Part shown: piece by piece, positions 45,400-55,107 of the stretch
How positions within the stretch are numbered: the first letter of the stretch is position 1
How the letters are laid out: each line of letters begins with the position of its first letter
The notes under the pieces: model-generated
Database searches by the model: none
Told to the model about the DNA's origin: nothing
Seen by the model: the letters and a program-made list of their open reading frames with translations, nothing else
Translations under genes and position numbers: made by a program
DNA from: Winogradskyella sp. KYW1333
Lineage (GTDB): Bacteria > Bacteroidota > Bacteroidia > Flavobacteriales > Flavobacteriaceae
Assembly (NCBI RefSeq): GCF_003335675.1
Contig: NZ_QPHL01000014.1
Location: 1-64,000 of the forward strand
Direction: 5' to 3'
DNA: 64,000 bases

Positions 45400-45547
45400 G
45401 TAGTGCTAATTTGCTGTACAAAAATAACATTCTTATTAGTTTTTATTGACTCAAGAACATATTAATTAAATCAGAATAAACTGTCATTTGTCATTAAATT
45501 ATACCGTTGTAATTCTTAACTTTAACATATAACTAATAAACACAATC

Positions 45548-46378
45548 ATGAAAAAAATTATTATTCCAGTCGATTTTTCTATCCATTCAGAATATGCCTT
45601 AGAAACAGGTGCTGCACTAGCGAAAAAACATAATGCAGAATTAATTATAATGCATATGCTAGAACTTTCTGAATCACTTATATCATCATCCAGTAATGCA
45701 AGAAATGAAGAAACTGCATTTATGCTAATGTTGGCCAATAAAAGGTTTGAAGAGTTTTTAGATAAGCCATATTTAGAAGGAGTCCATGTGACACCATTGA
45801 TTAAACATCACAAAGTTTTAAAAGAAGTTTCAGATGTTGCCAATTATGAAAAGGCAGATTTAGTTGTAATAGGTTCTCGCGGACATAGTGAGCATGATGG
45901 TATTTTTACCGGTTCTAACACCGAAAAGGTAGTCCGTTATAGCGAGATTCCTGTTTTGGTAGTAAAATCTAAACCTGAATCGATAGAATTTAAAAATATA
46001 GTTATGGCTACCGATTTTATGGAAGAAAGTATTTCTGCTGTAGAAACTGGTCTTGAATTATTAAACCAACTATCAGAAAATGTAATTCTACTGCACGTTA
46101 ATTTACCTAATTTAAGTTTTATGAGTTCTGATGAAATTGACGAAAGAGTATCTGAATTTATGAAACAATCTCAACTTGATGACAAAAAGTTTAATATTGA
46201 TTTTATAGCCGATCATAATGTTGAAGATGGAGTATTAAGTTATGCTAGACGAATTAATGCTGATGCAGTTGCGATGATTACTCATGGCAGAAAGGGCTTA
46301 AGTCATTTCTTTGGCGGTAGTATCTCAGAAGATCTTGTAAATCACGCGAAACGACCAGTAGTAACCTTCAGGAAGTAA
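45548..46378 (+). CDS. Universal stress protein (tandem UspA domains)
   Basis: A 276-residue protein with two UspA-like domains. The first (1-140) starts MKKIIIPVDFSIHSEYALETGA and ends with the ATP-loop-like GSRGHSEHDGIFTGSNTEKVVRYSEIPVLVV. The second (150-276) contains IVMATDFMEESISAVETG and MITHGRKGLSHFFGGSISEDLVNHAKRPVV. A likely cytoplasmic stress or starvation protein. It stands alone, with its own terminator. Confidence 0.9.
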   Translation: MKKIIIPVDFSIHSEYALETGAALAKKHNAELIIMHMLELSESLISSSSNARNEETAFMLMLANKRFEEFLDKPYLEGVHVTPLIKHHKVLKEVSDVANYEKADLVVIGSRGHSEHDGIFTGSNTEKVVRYSEIPVLVVKSKPESIEFKNIVMATDFMEESISAVETGLELLNQLSENVILLHVNLPNLSFMSSDEIDERVSEFMKQSQLDDKKFNIDFIADHNVEDGVLSYARRINADAVAMITHGRKGLSHFFGGSISEDLVNHAKRPVVTFRK

Positions 46379-46384
46379 TAAATT

Positions 46385-46412
46385 AAAAGCCTTGAATTTC
46401 AAGGCTTTTTTT
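46385..46412 (+). terminator. Terminator after the universal stress protein gene
   Basis: A 10-base-pair stem (AAAAGCCTTG / CAAGGCTTTT) with an AATTT loop and a T run, 6 bases after the stop codon. Confidence 0.9.
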
Positions 46413-46482
46413 AGTTATGGCTATTTAATTTTTTAATCGTATGAAAAATTTATAAATCTTCATAATTCTATATTTAAAAAAA

Positions 46483-47154
46483 TCATTGTTTGTTAAAATC
46501 AGTGCTCGATTGGTTAATGTATTTACCAACAACAATTGCTGTCAATATTACTAAATAGAATTGTCCTATTAACCCAATAAACATAGAAGCTTTTTGAGCT
46601 AAATCTGTTATTGGCAAAATATCACCGTATCCTATTGTCATTAATGTTATATAAGCAAAGTACATTAATTGTTCAGATTTGCTAGGACTAATAGCAGAAG
46701 TTTCAATACCTGAAAACGAACCAGGGTTAAGAATTTCTATTGTTAAACATAAAAAAAAAGATAGTAGTCCTAAAGAAATATAACCGCTTATTAAACCCAG
46801 AATAACATTTTTACTAACAACTTGCGCCTTCCAGACTTGGCGCATTATTTCTAGCGTTACCAACGCATAAAAAATAAAATAAAGTCCTAGCCTGATATTA
46901 TTTAAACTATTTTCTTCTTCTAAATATTCAAAAACAACAAAACCCAACGCTAATATCGCGAGAGCAAACAAGATTCTTGTTAAGTTTTTAGATTTTGAAA
47001 CAAGTAACAAACCAAAACATAAATTTAGCAATAGTAATGTAGGTAAAATAAAATTTTCGAACCATACAGAGGGTATAAATAAAGATCCAAATAACACTGC
47101 AAGTTGAGTTATAAGAAATAATTCAAATCTGTATGGATAAAATTTATTAAGCAT
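46483..47154 (-). CDS. Potassium channel-like protein (single pore domain)
   Basis: A 223-residue membrane protein: four or five N-terminal hydrophobic segments, then a pore unit (residues ~120-215). The selectivity filter TIGYGD (173-178) is in YFAYITLMTIGYGDILP, followed by a last helix LIGQFYLVILTAIVVGKYI. No cytoplasmic RCK/TrkA-N domain is present. It starts 6 bases after the RND pump stop and is almost certainly co-transcribed with the efflux genes, an unexpected partnership. Confidence 0.8.
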   Translation of the reverse strand: MLNKFYPYRFELFLITQLAVLFGSLFIPSVWFENFILPTLLLLNLCFGLLLVSKSKNLTRILFALAILALGFVVFEYLEEENSLNNIRLGLYFIFYALVTLEIMRQVWKAQVVSKNVILGLISGYISLGLLSFFLCLTIEILNPGSFSGIETSAISPSKSEQLMYFAYITLMTIGYGDILPITDLAQKASMFIGLIGQFYLVILTAIVVGKYINQSSTDFNKQ

Positions 47155-47160
47155 TACCTT

Positions 47161-50100
47161 TTAAGCTTCCAATATGGCGTCATCAAACTTATAATCCTTA
47201 TAATTAACCTTGAATAAAATACTATAAAGAGATGGTATAAAAAGTAAAGTTATAACAGTACCAAACAATAATCCAATCATTATACTAACGGCCATTCCTT
47301 CCCACATTTCCCCTCCACTAAGATAAAGAGGAATAAGACCAAGTACAGTAGTAAATGTAGCCAGCAATATTGGTCTAAAACGTTGCAAGCATGCAGCTAT
47401 AATTGCGTCTTGAATAGGACGTTTAATTTCAGTCTCTTCAATTTGAATACGGTCAATAAGTACGATGGCATTATTTATAACTATTCCTGCTAATGATATA
47501 ACTCCCAGAAATGGCATAAAACCAAATGGTTCCTGAAAAATGAGCAAGCCAATTACAACTCCGATAATACCTAATGGTATTGTAGCAGCGACCATAATGG
47601 TTTTCCTTACTGAGTTAAACATAATTATCAAAAGAAGAATAATTATAAATCCTGATAATGGTAAATAATTAATAACGGCACCCATGTTCTCTGCCGTATT
47701 CTCTGCATCACCACCAAATTTATAAGTATATCCTTCAGGCCAATTATCAGATACTTCAATCATGTAAGGATCCATTTCTTTCATTATTGCAGAGGAGTTT
47801 CCTGTCGCGCTCAATTCACTACTAACATTTATAGTTCTATCAATATCTAATCGTTTGATCTTAGCATATTGCCATTGTGGTTCAATACTTGCTACCTGCA
47901 AAAGAGGAACACTTTTACCTGTATTTTGAGCGTAGATATTCAATGTTTCTATAGAAGCCAAAGTTTGTTGTTGACTTTCATTACTACGCATTAAAATTGG
48001 AATTGATTTATCATTCTCACGATATTCTCCAGTTTGAAAACCATCTAATACTGTTTGTAATGATGTTGCAACATCAGCACTTGTTACACCTGCCAACTGT
48101 GCTTTATTTTGATCTATATTAACAGCAAATTTCTTTGTCTTTGGACCCCAATCATCTTTAATATTTTTTGTACCTCTCACGGTACTTAATTTTTGCTTGG
48201 TCTGCTCCGCCAATTGTGCTAATACATCAGGATCATCTCCTGAAATTTTAATCTCAATTGGTGTACCACCACCACCAGAACCTAACAATCCTACTTTAAT
48301 ATCAGCATTTGGAAAATTATAATAACAGTAACTATTCAGTTTTTCAACCATTTCATTATTGTATGTGAAATCTGACGTATTTACCAAAATATGAGCATAA
48401 CTAGGATCTGGTTCATCTGGTGAATAACCCAAATCATATGATTCTGGACCTTTACCAATATATGCGGACCAATCTGTGATACCATTAGATCTGGTTTCAT
48501 TGACAACAAGGTCGGAAAGCATATAGCTTTCTATTTGTTTTATCACATCTTCAGTAGCTTCAATTCTATTTCCTTGTGGTAAATTTATGTCAATAGTTAC
48601 CATATTTCGGTCACTATCCGGGAAAAATATAAATGGAATAAATCCAAATCCTTTTAAAGACAAGAAAAAGAGCAAGACTATTATTACTATTACTAAGCGT
48701 TTAAATGATAGTGCGAACAATATTAGATCCTTATAATAGAGCTTTAAATTATTGATTACTTTATCAATTAAACTATCCTTTTTTTCTGCTTTAGGTGTAA
48801 TTTTTAAGAATAGAAAACAAAGTAGCGTAATTACCGTTAAGGCCAATATCCAAGAAGACAATAGAGCTAAAGATATAACTACGAAAATAGGGCCAACAAT
48901 ATCTCCCATGGTAGATTCTGCCATATAAAAGGCTAAAAATGCGGCTGAAGTCGTTAAAGTAGATATCAATAACGGAGTAAATAATTCTCCACAGGCATCA
49001 ATTGCTGCAGTTTTTGCATCAACACCATTTTCCATTTTTACCATTATTGTTTCTGCAACAACAATGGCATTATCTACCATCATACCTAAGGCCATAATTA
49101 AAGCCGCTAGGGTTACCTGATTAAGTCCCATATCGATAACGCCCATAAGCATCAATGTCATGATGGTTACCATTGGGATAAGACTAGCAATTATACCACC
49201 TGTTCTTAACCCTAAGAATATAAGCATCACTACAAGAACAATTACGATAGCTTGTATTAAATTTACGATAAAAGCACCAATTTTCAAGTCAATATAGGAA
49301 TCTAATGACGACAACCTTTTAAGTTCTAACCCTACAGGTAATATCCTTTCCCATTTCCCAACAATCTTATCTATATCTGCACCTAACTGAATGACATTTG
49401 CCCCTTCTTTAAGACTTATGTGCATGGATATTGCTTCCTGTCCATTAACCGTGACTAACTGACTTGGAGGATCAATATAATCTTGTCTAACACTCGTGAT
49501 ATCACCTAAATAAACTAATTGTGTGCCATCACCAACTGGAATTAAAGTTTCTTTGATATCCTCAATAGAATTAAAATTCCCTGTTGGTTCTAATATGATA
49601 CGTTCATTACCTAAATTTATCTGCCCACCTGAACTCAAAATATTTGTAGAGCTAATAATATTTTGAAGTTTCGAGGCAGATAATCCGTACTCTTTTAATC
49701 TGTCGTTATCAAATTCAATAAAAATACGTTCGTCTTGTACTCCACCTAATTCAACCTTCGCTGCTAAATCTAATTTTATTAAATCATCCTTTATATCATC
49801 TACATATTCCTTTGCCTCTGCATATGTAAATCCATCAATAACAAGACCAACGGCTATACCAAATACCTCACCAATGCCATCATCATCAAGATTTGGATTT
49901 ACACCAGATGGCAATCCTTTAATTTGAGATAATTTTCGCCTTAACCTATCCCAAACCGGTTGTAAGTCCTGTGGCTCAACTTGTTCTTTTAATTCAACTG
50001 AAACAACAGATAGACCAGATCTAGAAGTACTACTTACCTCTTTTAATTCTGGAAGTTCTTGTACTACTTTTTCTACCTTATCAGTTACTAATTGTTCCAC

Positions 50101-50274
50101 ACGTTCTGGACTAGAGCCAGGAAAGGAAGAAACTATTGTAGCAACTCTTACGGTATATGGTGGCATACTATCTCGTGGAAGAGATTTATACATTACAATA
50201 CCTAAAAGAATAATTGTTGATAGTACAGTAAAAGTTATGCGATTTCTGTTTATTGAAAATGAAGCTAAATTCAT
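47161..50274 (-). CDS. RND efflux pump, inner-membrane permease
   Basis: A 1037-residue AcrB-type transporter with 12 transmembrane segments and two large periplasmic loops. Typical are NRITFTVLSTIILLGIVMY at helix 1, the FPGSSPERVEQLVTDKVE porter segment, and tandem repeats. The proton-relay sites differ from AcrB: helix 4 has GMMVDNAIVV (Asp-Asn where AcrB has Asp407-Asp408) and helix 10 has GIVINNAIVL (Asn where AcrB has Lys940). It forms a tripartite pump with the adaptor gene (9 bases upstream) and the TolC fusion protein. Substrates unknown. Confidence 0.9.
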   Translation of the reverse strand: MNLASFSINRNRITFTVLSTIILLGIVMYKSLPRDSMPPYTVRVATIVSSFPGSSPERVEQLVTDKVEKVVQELPELKEVSSTSRSGLSVVSVELKEQVEPQDLQPVWDRLRRKLSQIKGLPSGVNPNLDDDGIGEVFGIAVGLVIDGFTYAEAKEYVDDIKDDLIKLDLAAKVELGGVQDERIFIEFDNDRLKEYGLSASKLQNIISSTNILSSGGQINLGNERIILEPTGNFNSIEDIKETLIPVGDGTQLVYLGDITSVRQDYIDPPSQLVTVNGQEAISMHISLKEGANVIQLGADIDKIVGKWERILPVGLELKRLSSLDSYIDLKIGAFIVNLIQAIVIVLVVMLIFLGLRTGGIIASLIPMVTIMTLMLMGVIDMGLNQVTLAALIMALGMMVDNAIVVAETIMVKMENGVDAKTAAIDACGELFTPLLISTLTTSAAFLAFYMAESTMGDIVGPIFVVISLALLSSWILALTVITLLCFLFLKITPKAEKKDSLIDKVINNLKLYYKDLILFALSFKRLVIVIIVLLFFLSLKGFGFIPFIFFPDSDRNMVTIDINLPQGNRIEATEDVIKQIESYMLSDLVVNETRSNGITDWSAYIGKGPESYDLGYSPDEPDPSYAHILVNTSDFTYNNEMVEKLNSYCYYNFPNADIKVGLLGSGGGGTPIEIKISGDDPDVLAQLAEQTKQKLSTVRGTKNIKDDWGPKTKKFAVNIDQNKAQLAGVTSADVATSLQTVLDGFQTGEYRENDKSIPILMRSNESQQQTLASIETLNIYAQNTGKSVPLLQVASIEPQWQYAKIKRLDIDRTINVSSELSATGNSSAIMKEMDPYMIEVSDNWPEGYTYKFGGDAENTAENMGAVINYLPLSGFIIILLLIIMFNSVRKTIMVAATIPLGIIGVVIGLLIFQEPFGFMPFLGVISLAGIVINNAIVLIDRIQIEETEIKRPIQDAIIAACLQRFRPILLATFTTVLGLIPLYLSGGEMWEGMAVSIMIGLLFGTVITLLFIPSLYSILFKVNYKDYKFDDAILEA

Positions 50275-50283
50275 TGATACTTA

Positions 50284-51372
50284 TTAATTAAGTTTAACTT
50301 CTTGTCCATCAAGGAGCGTTTGTAATCCTGCAGTAGCAATCTTTTGTCCAATTTGTAATCCAGATACCACTTCAAATCCTTCAGGAGTCAAATTACCAAT
50401 GGTTATTGGTTGTTTGTTTACGGTTGTCATTTCATCAGATTCCTCAATTATAAAAACAAATCTACCATTACCATCTTCACCGACTGCATTAGCTGGGACA
50501 ACCATTGTTTTTTTGTCTAGTGATTCAGAAACAAACTCAAAATTAACCGATGCTGCCATACCACTCTTGATGCGATCATCTCTATCTGTAACCATTACAG
50601 TTACAGGATAAGTCGACGTATTTTGATCAACTGCAGGTGCCACTTCTGTAACAACTGCATTGAAGTTTTCTTCTGGAATTGCTGTAAAAGATACCCTTAC
50701 CTTCATGTCCTTCTTAACTGCATTGATCACAGATTCTGGTAAACCTAATGAAATCTCAATGGCACTACCCGCATTTAACACACCTATGGTTTGTCCTGGT
50801 GAGACATTTTCATCTACTTCTGCACTAACAGAAGCGATGACACCATCTTCTGGCGCATACAAGTATCCAAATCTTATTTGATCTTGCTGAATTGCAACAC
50901 TACGTTTAGAAGATTCAAAGCTTGCAACAGCAGTTCTATAGGAGTTTTTTGCATCCTCATAATCGCTTAAAGATGAACTTCCTTTTTCATAGAGTGTTCT
51001 TACCCTGTTTAAAGCTAGTTTGGCAGTATTCATTTGAGACTCTGAACTATTTTTAGACTCTATTGCAGACTCATAATTTAATCTAGCAGAAACGTTATCC
51101 AAAGTTCCAAGCAAATCATTTTTTCTTACTTTTTGGCCTAATTTCATGTCTAGTTTTGTAACAATCCCACTACTTCTAAAACTAAGATTTATAATTTTTT
51201 CCGTTTTTGCGGTTCCACTAAAACTTCTAGATTTATCACCTCCAACATAACCGACTTCACTATATCTAACTGGCCTTAATACAACCTCTTCTTTAACTTC
51301 ATTTTCTCCACAACTTAGTAGAAAACAAAATATAAAAAGGCTACTAACTTTAAAAATACGATTGATTATCAT
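50284..51372 (-). CDS. RND efflux periplasmic adaptor (membrane fusion lipoprotein)
   Basis: A 362-residue lipoprotein (lipobox FLLSC, Cys21). It has the HlyD/AcrA pattern: a first half-lipoyl segment with GIVTKLDMKLGQKVRKNDLLGTLD, an alpha-hairpin (~95-165), the second half-lipoyl GYLYAPEDGVIASVSAEVDENVSPGQ, and beta-barrel and membrane-proximal domains ending QIGQKIATAGLQTLLDGQEVKLN. It bridges the RND pump and the outer-membrane component. It starts 21 bases after the TolC fusion gene stop. Confidence 0.92.
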   Translation of the reverse strand: MIINRIFKVSSLFIFCFLLSCGENEVKEEVVLRPVRYSEVGYVGGDKSRSFSGTAKTEKIINLSFRSSGIVTKLDMKLGQKVRKNDLLGTLDNVSARLNYESAIESKNSSESQMNTAKLALNRVRTLYEKGSSSLSDYEDAKNSYRTAVASFESSKRSVAIQQDQIRFGYLYAPEDGVIASVSAEVDENVSPGQTIGVLNAGSAIEISLGLPESVINAVKKDMKVRVSFTAIPEENFNAVVTEVAPAVDQNTSTYPVTVMVTDRDDRIKSGMAASVNFEFVSESLDKKTMVVPANAVGEDGNGRFVFIIEESDEMTTVNKQPITIGNLTPEGFEVVSGLQIGQKIATAGLQTLLDGQEVKLN

Positions 51373-51393
51373 TGTTCTTTTCTTAATTTTTAC

Positions 51394-53736
51394 TTAGTCT
51401 TCGTTATTATTTAAAAATTCCAAAAATCGTTGAGCAAATGCCTCACGTTCAGATTGATCTTGCAACAAAAAGAAAAGCCCAAGTGAACGCTCGAGTTGCA
51501 TGGCACTCTGTAAATAGTTGTAAGTTGCATTTGCACTAGCCAATTGTGCTTGCAAATAGTTATTTTGGGCATCTAATAATTGTACAATATTAACTGCACC
51601 ATTGGCATAAGAAGTCTGAGTTAAATCAAGCGCTTCTTTTGCTGTATCTTCAAAAAGTTTGGATAACTCTATATTTGAAATTTGATTAACGAGTTCTATA
51701 ACAGAATCATTGATATTCTTTTCAATATTAAGTTCAATATTTTCTTTAGAAATTTCCAGTTGTTCCTTTTGAATCGAAGCAATTTGTTGGTTTAAATTTT
51801 GTTTGTTCTGATTAAATATTGGTATTGAGACATTTAATCCCAAGTTATAATAGCCTTCCGGTATTGAAGGAAAACCAGTTGGAAAATCTACGCCAGCACC
51901 CGATCTTGAAAACTCATAGTAGTATTGGCCTTGAAGGGCTACAGTAGGCAAAAATCGGCCCGCTCCATATAGACGTTCACTTCTTTCTGTGGCTTCAATA
52001 TTGTATTGCAATGCCTTAAGTTCAGGTGCATTATATATTGCTTCTTGAACTAAAAAATCCACGAATGGTTTTCTTAAGGTTGGGTCATCTAAAAACTGTC
52101 CCAGTTGCTCATAATTATAATTACTGAAAATTCCCTTTTTCAACTCAGCTTCATCAACGTCAATATCTGTATCAATAGGGTTATTTAGTAGCTGATTCAA
52201 GGTATAATAGCCTTGTTCTAACTGATTTATTGCTTCTATCAGTTGTTGCGTGTTTTGAGCCATTTCTGAGCGAAATCTCAACACATCAGATTTACCAGAC
52301 TGTCCAGCTTCATAATTTTCAGTAGCTATCCTTAGGTTATATTTTGTTAGTTCAAGATTCTTACTTTGAATAGCCAAATTTGACTTTAAAATTAAAGTGG
52401 TAAAATAGGCCGTCGCTACGTTTAAAATGACATTCAATGCTTCACTGTTATAATTTTCTTTCTGTGCTTCGCGCAAAGATTTCTGAATGCTAATATTGGC
52501 ATTTGCTGATTCAGAGAATACAGTTTGTTGCAAAGTGACGTTACTAGAAGTAGTAATCTCTGGATTTTGACCATTACTTACAGTTGCTAATTCTGGATCT
52601 ACATAAGAACCTGTGGCACCTGCAGAAACATTCGGTAAATAATCACTTTTTGCAATTTGTACATCCTTTTCTGTAAGGGTAATATCTCTACTCAAGGTTT
52701 GCAAATCCAAGTTCTTGGCAATTGCTTCTTGCAAAACACCTACAAGGTTATAGTTTTTCTCAGCAACTTTGAGCTTAGGATCACCAATAAAAGTAGTTGT
52801 AGCTATTAAACTATATTTAATTGGTAAATCGATTTTTTGTGCAGTATTGTAATTAATTGTAAGACTAAGTTTAGAATCTATTTTGGTACCCACACCAGAA
52901 AGTTCATCACCAGTAACAATAGATTCTATGGTCAAGGCAATTTTTCTAAAAAACTGATTCAGGCCTGACTGATCATAGTTACTTGCTAAGATTCCATTCT
53001 TTACATCCTTTTCTGGATTAGCAGAAAACGAAGGAATTTTTCGTTCAATTAATTCTTTCGCCAAATTTGCAATCTCTTCATCTGACAAATAAAATCCTCC
53101 AGCGAGATAAAGACCACCTAATCCATCTAACTGTAAAATAATATCATTTAATGACGTGAAAGGAAGTAATTTTATTTCTATACCTAACTCCTCACCTATC
53201 TTTATAAAAGTATCTTCAATTCTTAAATCGTCTACAAATGGTTGTTCAACTGCTATTCCAATCTTTTCGGGTTTTGCTAATTCCTTAAATACACTTAAAT
53301 CCTTTTTAAAAGAATGAGTTGTAGTAATTGAAATGAAATTTGGTATCTCATTTAGTGTTTCTTCATTGGCTATCAATTCTTCACTTAAAGTTCCAAAAAC
53401 AATGGTTGGTTTGGGAAACGAACTGTTCCTTGTTATAATTAAGTTGTTGATTTTTCCAAATGCTACAATTATATCCGCGTCATTATTAATTAGTTGATTA
53501 TAATTAATTATTGCCTGATCTGTACTAAAGTTATTTACAAGCCTATATTCCGTTGGAAATTCCATAATTGCATCTTCACCAACTACTGCAGAAATCTCAC
53601 TTGAAAGATCATCCAAAAGAGCTTCGATTTCAACAGAAGATTTTTCCAACAGGTAACCAATTTTGTATGTCTTTGATTGTGAATATGCATTTATGGTCAC
53701 AAAAAATGCAAATAAAATAACGAAGTAATTACGCAT
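51394..53736 (-). CDS. Outer-membrane efflux protein fused to an N-terminal substrate-binding-protein-like domain
   Basis: 780 residues, far longer than ordinary TolC-family proteins (about 430-490). After a signal peptide (1-19), residues ~24-310 resemble the ABC_sub_bind periplasmic binding fold: KIGYLLE, NNDADIIVAFGKINNLI, PKPTIVFGTLSEEL, EKIGIAVEQPFVDDL, SNYDQSGLNQFFRKIALTIESI, and the C-terminal LSLTINYNTAQKIDLPIKYS. Residues ~329-775 are a normal OEP/TolC barrel with coiled-coil repeats (NLVGVLQEAIAKN ... SYANGAVNIVQLLDAQNNYLQAQ). It is the first gene of the operon, before adaptor, RND pump and channel. No ABC ATPase or permease is nearby. Confidence 0.85.
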   Translation of the reverse strand: MRNYFVILFAFFVTINAYSQSKTYKIGYLLEKSSVEIEALLDDLSSEISAVVGEDAIMEFPTEYRLVNNFSTDQAIINYNQLINNDADIIVAFGKINNLIITRNSSFPKPTIVFGTLSEELIANEETLNEIPNFISITTTHSFKKDLSVFKELAKPEKIGIAVEQPFVDDLRIEDTFIKIGEELGIEIKLLPFTSLNDIILQLDGLGGLYLAGGFYLSDEEIANLAKELIERKIPSFSANPEKDVKNGILASNYDQSGLNQFFRKIALTIESIVTGDELSGVGTKIDSKLSLTINYNTAQKIDLPIKYSLIATTTFIGDPKLKVAEKNYNLVGVLQEAIAKNLDLQTLSRDITLTEKDVQIAKSDYLPNVSAGATGSYVDPELATVSNGQNPEITTSSNVTLQQTVFSESANANISIQKSLREAQKENYNSEALNVILNVATAYFTTLILKSNLAIQSKNLELTKYNLRIATENYEAGQSGKSDVLRFRSEMAQNTQQLIEAINQLEQGYYTLNQLLNNPIDTDIDVDEAELKKGIFSNYNYEQLGQFLDDPTLRKPFVDFLVQEAIYNAPELKALQYNIEATERSERLYGAGRFLPTVALQGQYYYEFSRSGAGVDFPTGFPSIPEGYYNLGLNVSIPIFNQNKQNLNQQIASIQKEQLEISKENIELNIEKNINDSVIELVNQISNIELSKLFEDTAKEALDLTQTSYANGAVNIVQLLDAQNNYLQAQLASANATYNYLQSAMQLERSLGLFFLLQDQSEREAFAQRFLEFLNNNED

Positions 53737-53865
53737 TGGTTGATTATTTGGCGATAAAAAATTAAAAGTAAAAAAATTTATCTAGTAAATAATTAATTAT
53801 TAACAAATTTAATTCTCTTTAATCTTTATTAGGTTTTGTTATTATTTTTGATAAAAACAATAAAC

Positions 53866-55098
53866 ATGCAACATATTATAAAGCGATTTATAAGTTACAT
53901 AACGATAGATACAGAATCAGATCCAAATTCTAACACAACACCAAGTACAAAAAAGCAATGGGATTTAGCAAACAAACTTATTGAGGAGTTAAAAGCCATT
54001 GGTATGAGCGATATAACTATAGATGAAAATGCCTATATCATGGCTACCCTGCCAAGCAACGTAGATTTTGACGTACCTACCATTGGTTTTATTTCGCATT
54101 TTGATACTTCACCAGACTTTACAGGAGCTAATGTTAAACCACAAATAATTGAAAACTACGATGGTAAAGACATTGTTCTCAATAAAGAACAGGACATTAT
54201 TTTATCCCCAAGTTATTTCGAAGATTTATTATTATATAAAGGTAAAACTCTGATAACAACAGATGGCACAACACTTCTTGGAGCTGACGATAAAGCAGGA
54301 ATCACGGAAATAGTCACCGCAATGGAGTATCTTATAAACAATCCACATATTAAACATGGTAAAATTAGGGTTGGATTTACTCCTGATGAAGAAATAGGGA
54401 GAGGCGCTCATAAATTTGACGTTGATAAATTTGGTGCGGATTGGGCTTATACTATGGATGGTAGCCAGATTGGAGAATTAGAATACGAAAATTTTAATGC
54501 TGCTGGTGCAGTTATAAAGGCTAAAGGAAAAATTGTTCATCCAGGATATGCAAAAGGAAAAATGATAAATTCAATGTATTATGCTACTGAATTTATAAAT
54601 TCATTACCAAGATTAGAAACACCAGAACATACTGAAGGATACCAAGGCTTTTTTCATTTGACAAAAATTGAAGGAAAGGTTGAAGAAACATCACTTCAAT
54701 ATATAATCAGGGATCATGACAAAGAAAAGTTTGAAGCGCGTAAATCTTTAATGGAGAAAATAGTGAACGATTTAAACAAAAAATTTGAATCTGACATTTT
54801 TTCAATTGAATTAAAAGATCAGTACTTTAATATGAAAGAAAAAGTAGAACCAGTGATGCATATTGTAGATATTGCTGAAGAAGCAATGAAATCCTTAGGC
54901 ATTAAACCTTTAATAAAACCTATTAGAGGTGGAACCGACGGTTCTCAACTATCCTATATGGGATTACCATGCCCAAACATATTTGCAGGAGGACACAATT
55001 TTCATGGACGTTATGAATATGTGCCAGTAGAAAGTATTCAGAAGGCGGTTGAAGTTATTTGTAAAATAGCTGAATTAACAGCCACAAAATATAGCTAA
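53866..55098 (+). CDS. pepT: Peptidase T (tripeptidase)
   Basis: A cytoplasmic M20-family zinc aminotripeptidase, 410 residues from ATG 53866; the in-frame TTG at 53836 overlaps the -7 box TATTTTTG at 53843-53850. Visible motifs are [18 protein letters not shown], the metal ligands HFDTSPD and GADDKAG, catalytic [14 protein letters not shown], the [17 protein letters not shown] region, and the late [30 protein letters not shown] ligand segment. Length is normal. Confidence 0.95.
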   Translation: MQHIIKRFISYITIDTESDPNSNTTPSTKKQWDLANKLIEELKAIGMSDITIDENAYIMATLPSNVDFDVPTIGFISHFDTSPDFTGANVKPQIIENYDGKDIVLNKEQDIILSPSYFEDLLLYKGKTLITTDGTTLLGADDKAGITEIVTAMEYLINNPHIKHGKIRVGFTPDEEIGRGAHKFDVDKFGADWAYTMDGSQIGELEYENFNAAGAVIKAKGKIVHPGYAKGKMINSMYYATEFINSLPRLETPEHTEGYQGFFHLTKIEGKVEETSLQYIIRDHDKEKFEARKSLMEKIVNDLNKKFESDIFSIELKDQYFNMKEKVEPVMHIVDIAEEAMKSLGIKPLIKPIRGGTDGSQLSYMGLPCPNIFAGGHNFHGRYEYVPVESIQKAVEVICKIAELTATKYS

Positions 55099-55107
55099 AG
55101 AATAATT

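Noticed and set aside
46483-53736. CRISPR, prophage or transposon signals in the accessory-looking efflux region
   Set aside because: No repeats, integrase, transposase or terminal inverted repeats are visible; composition matches its neighbours.
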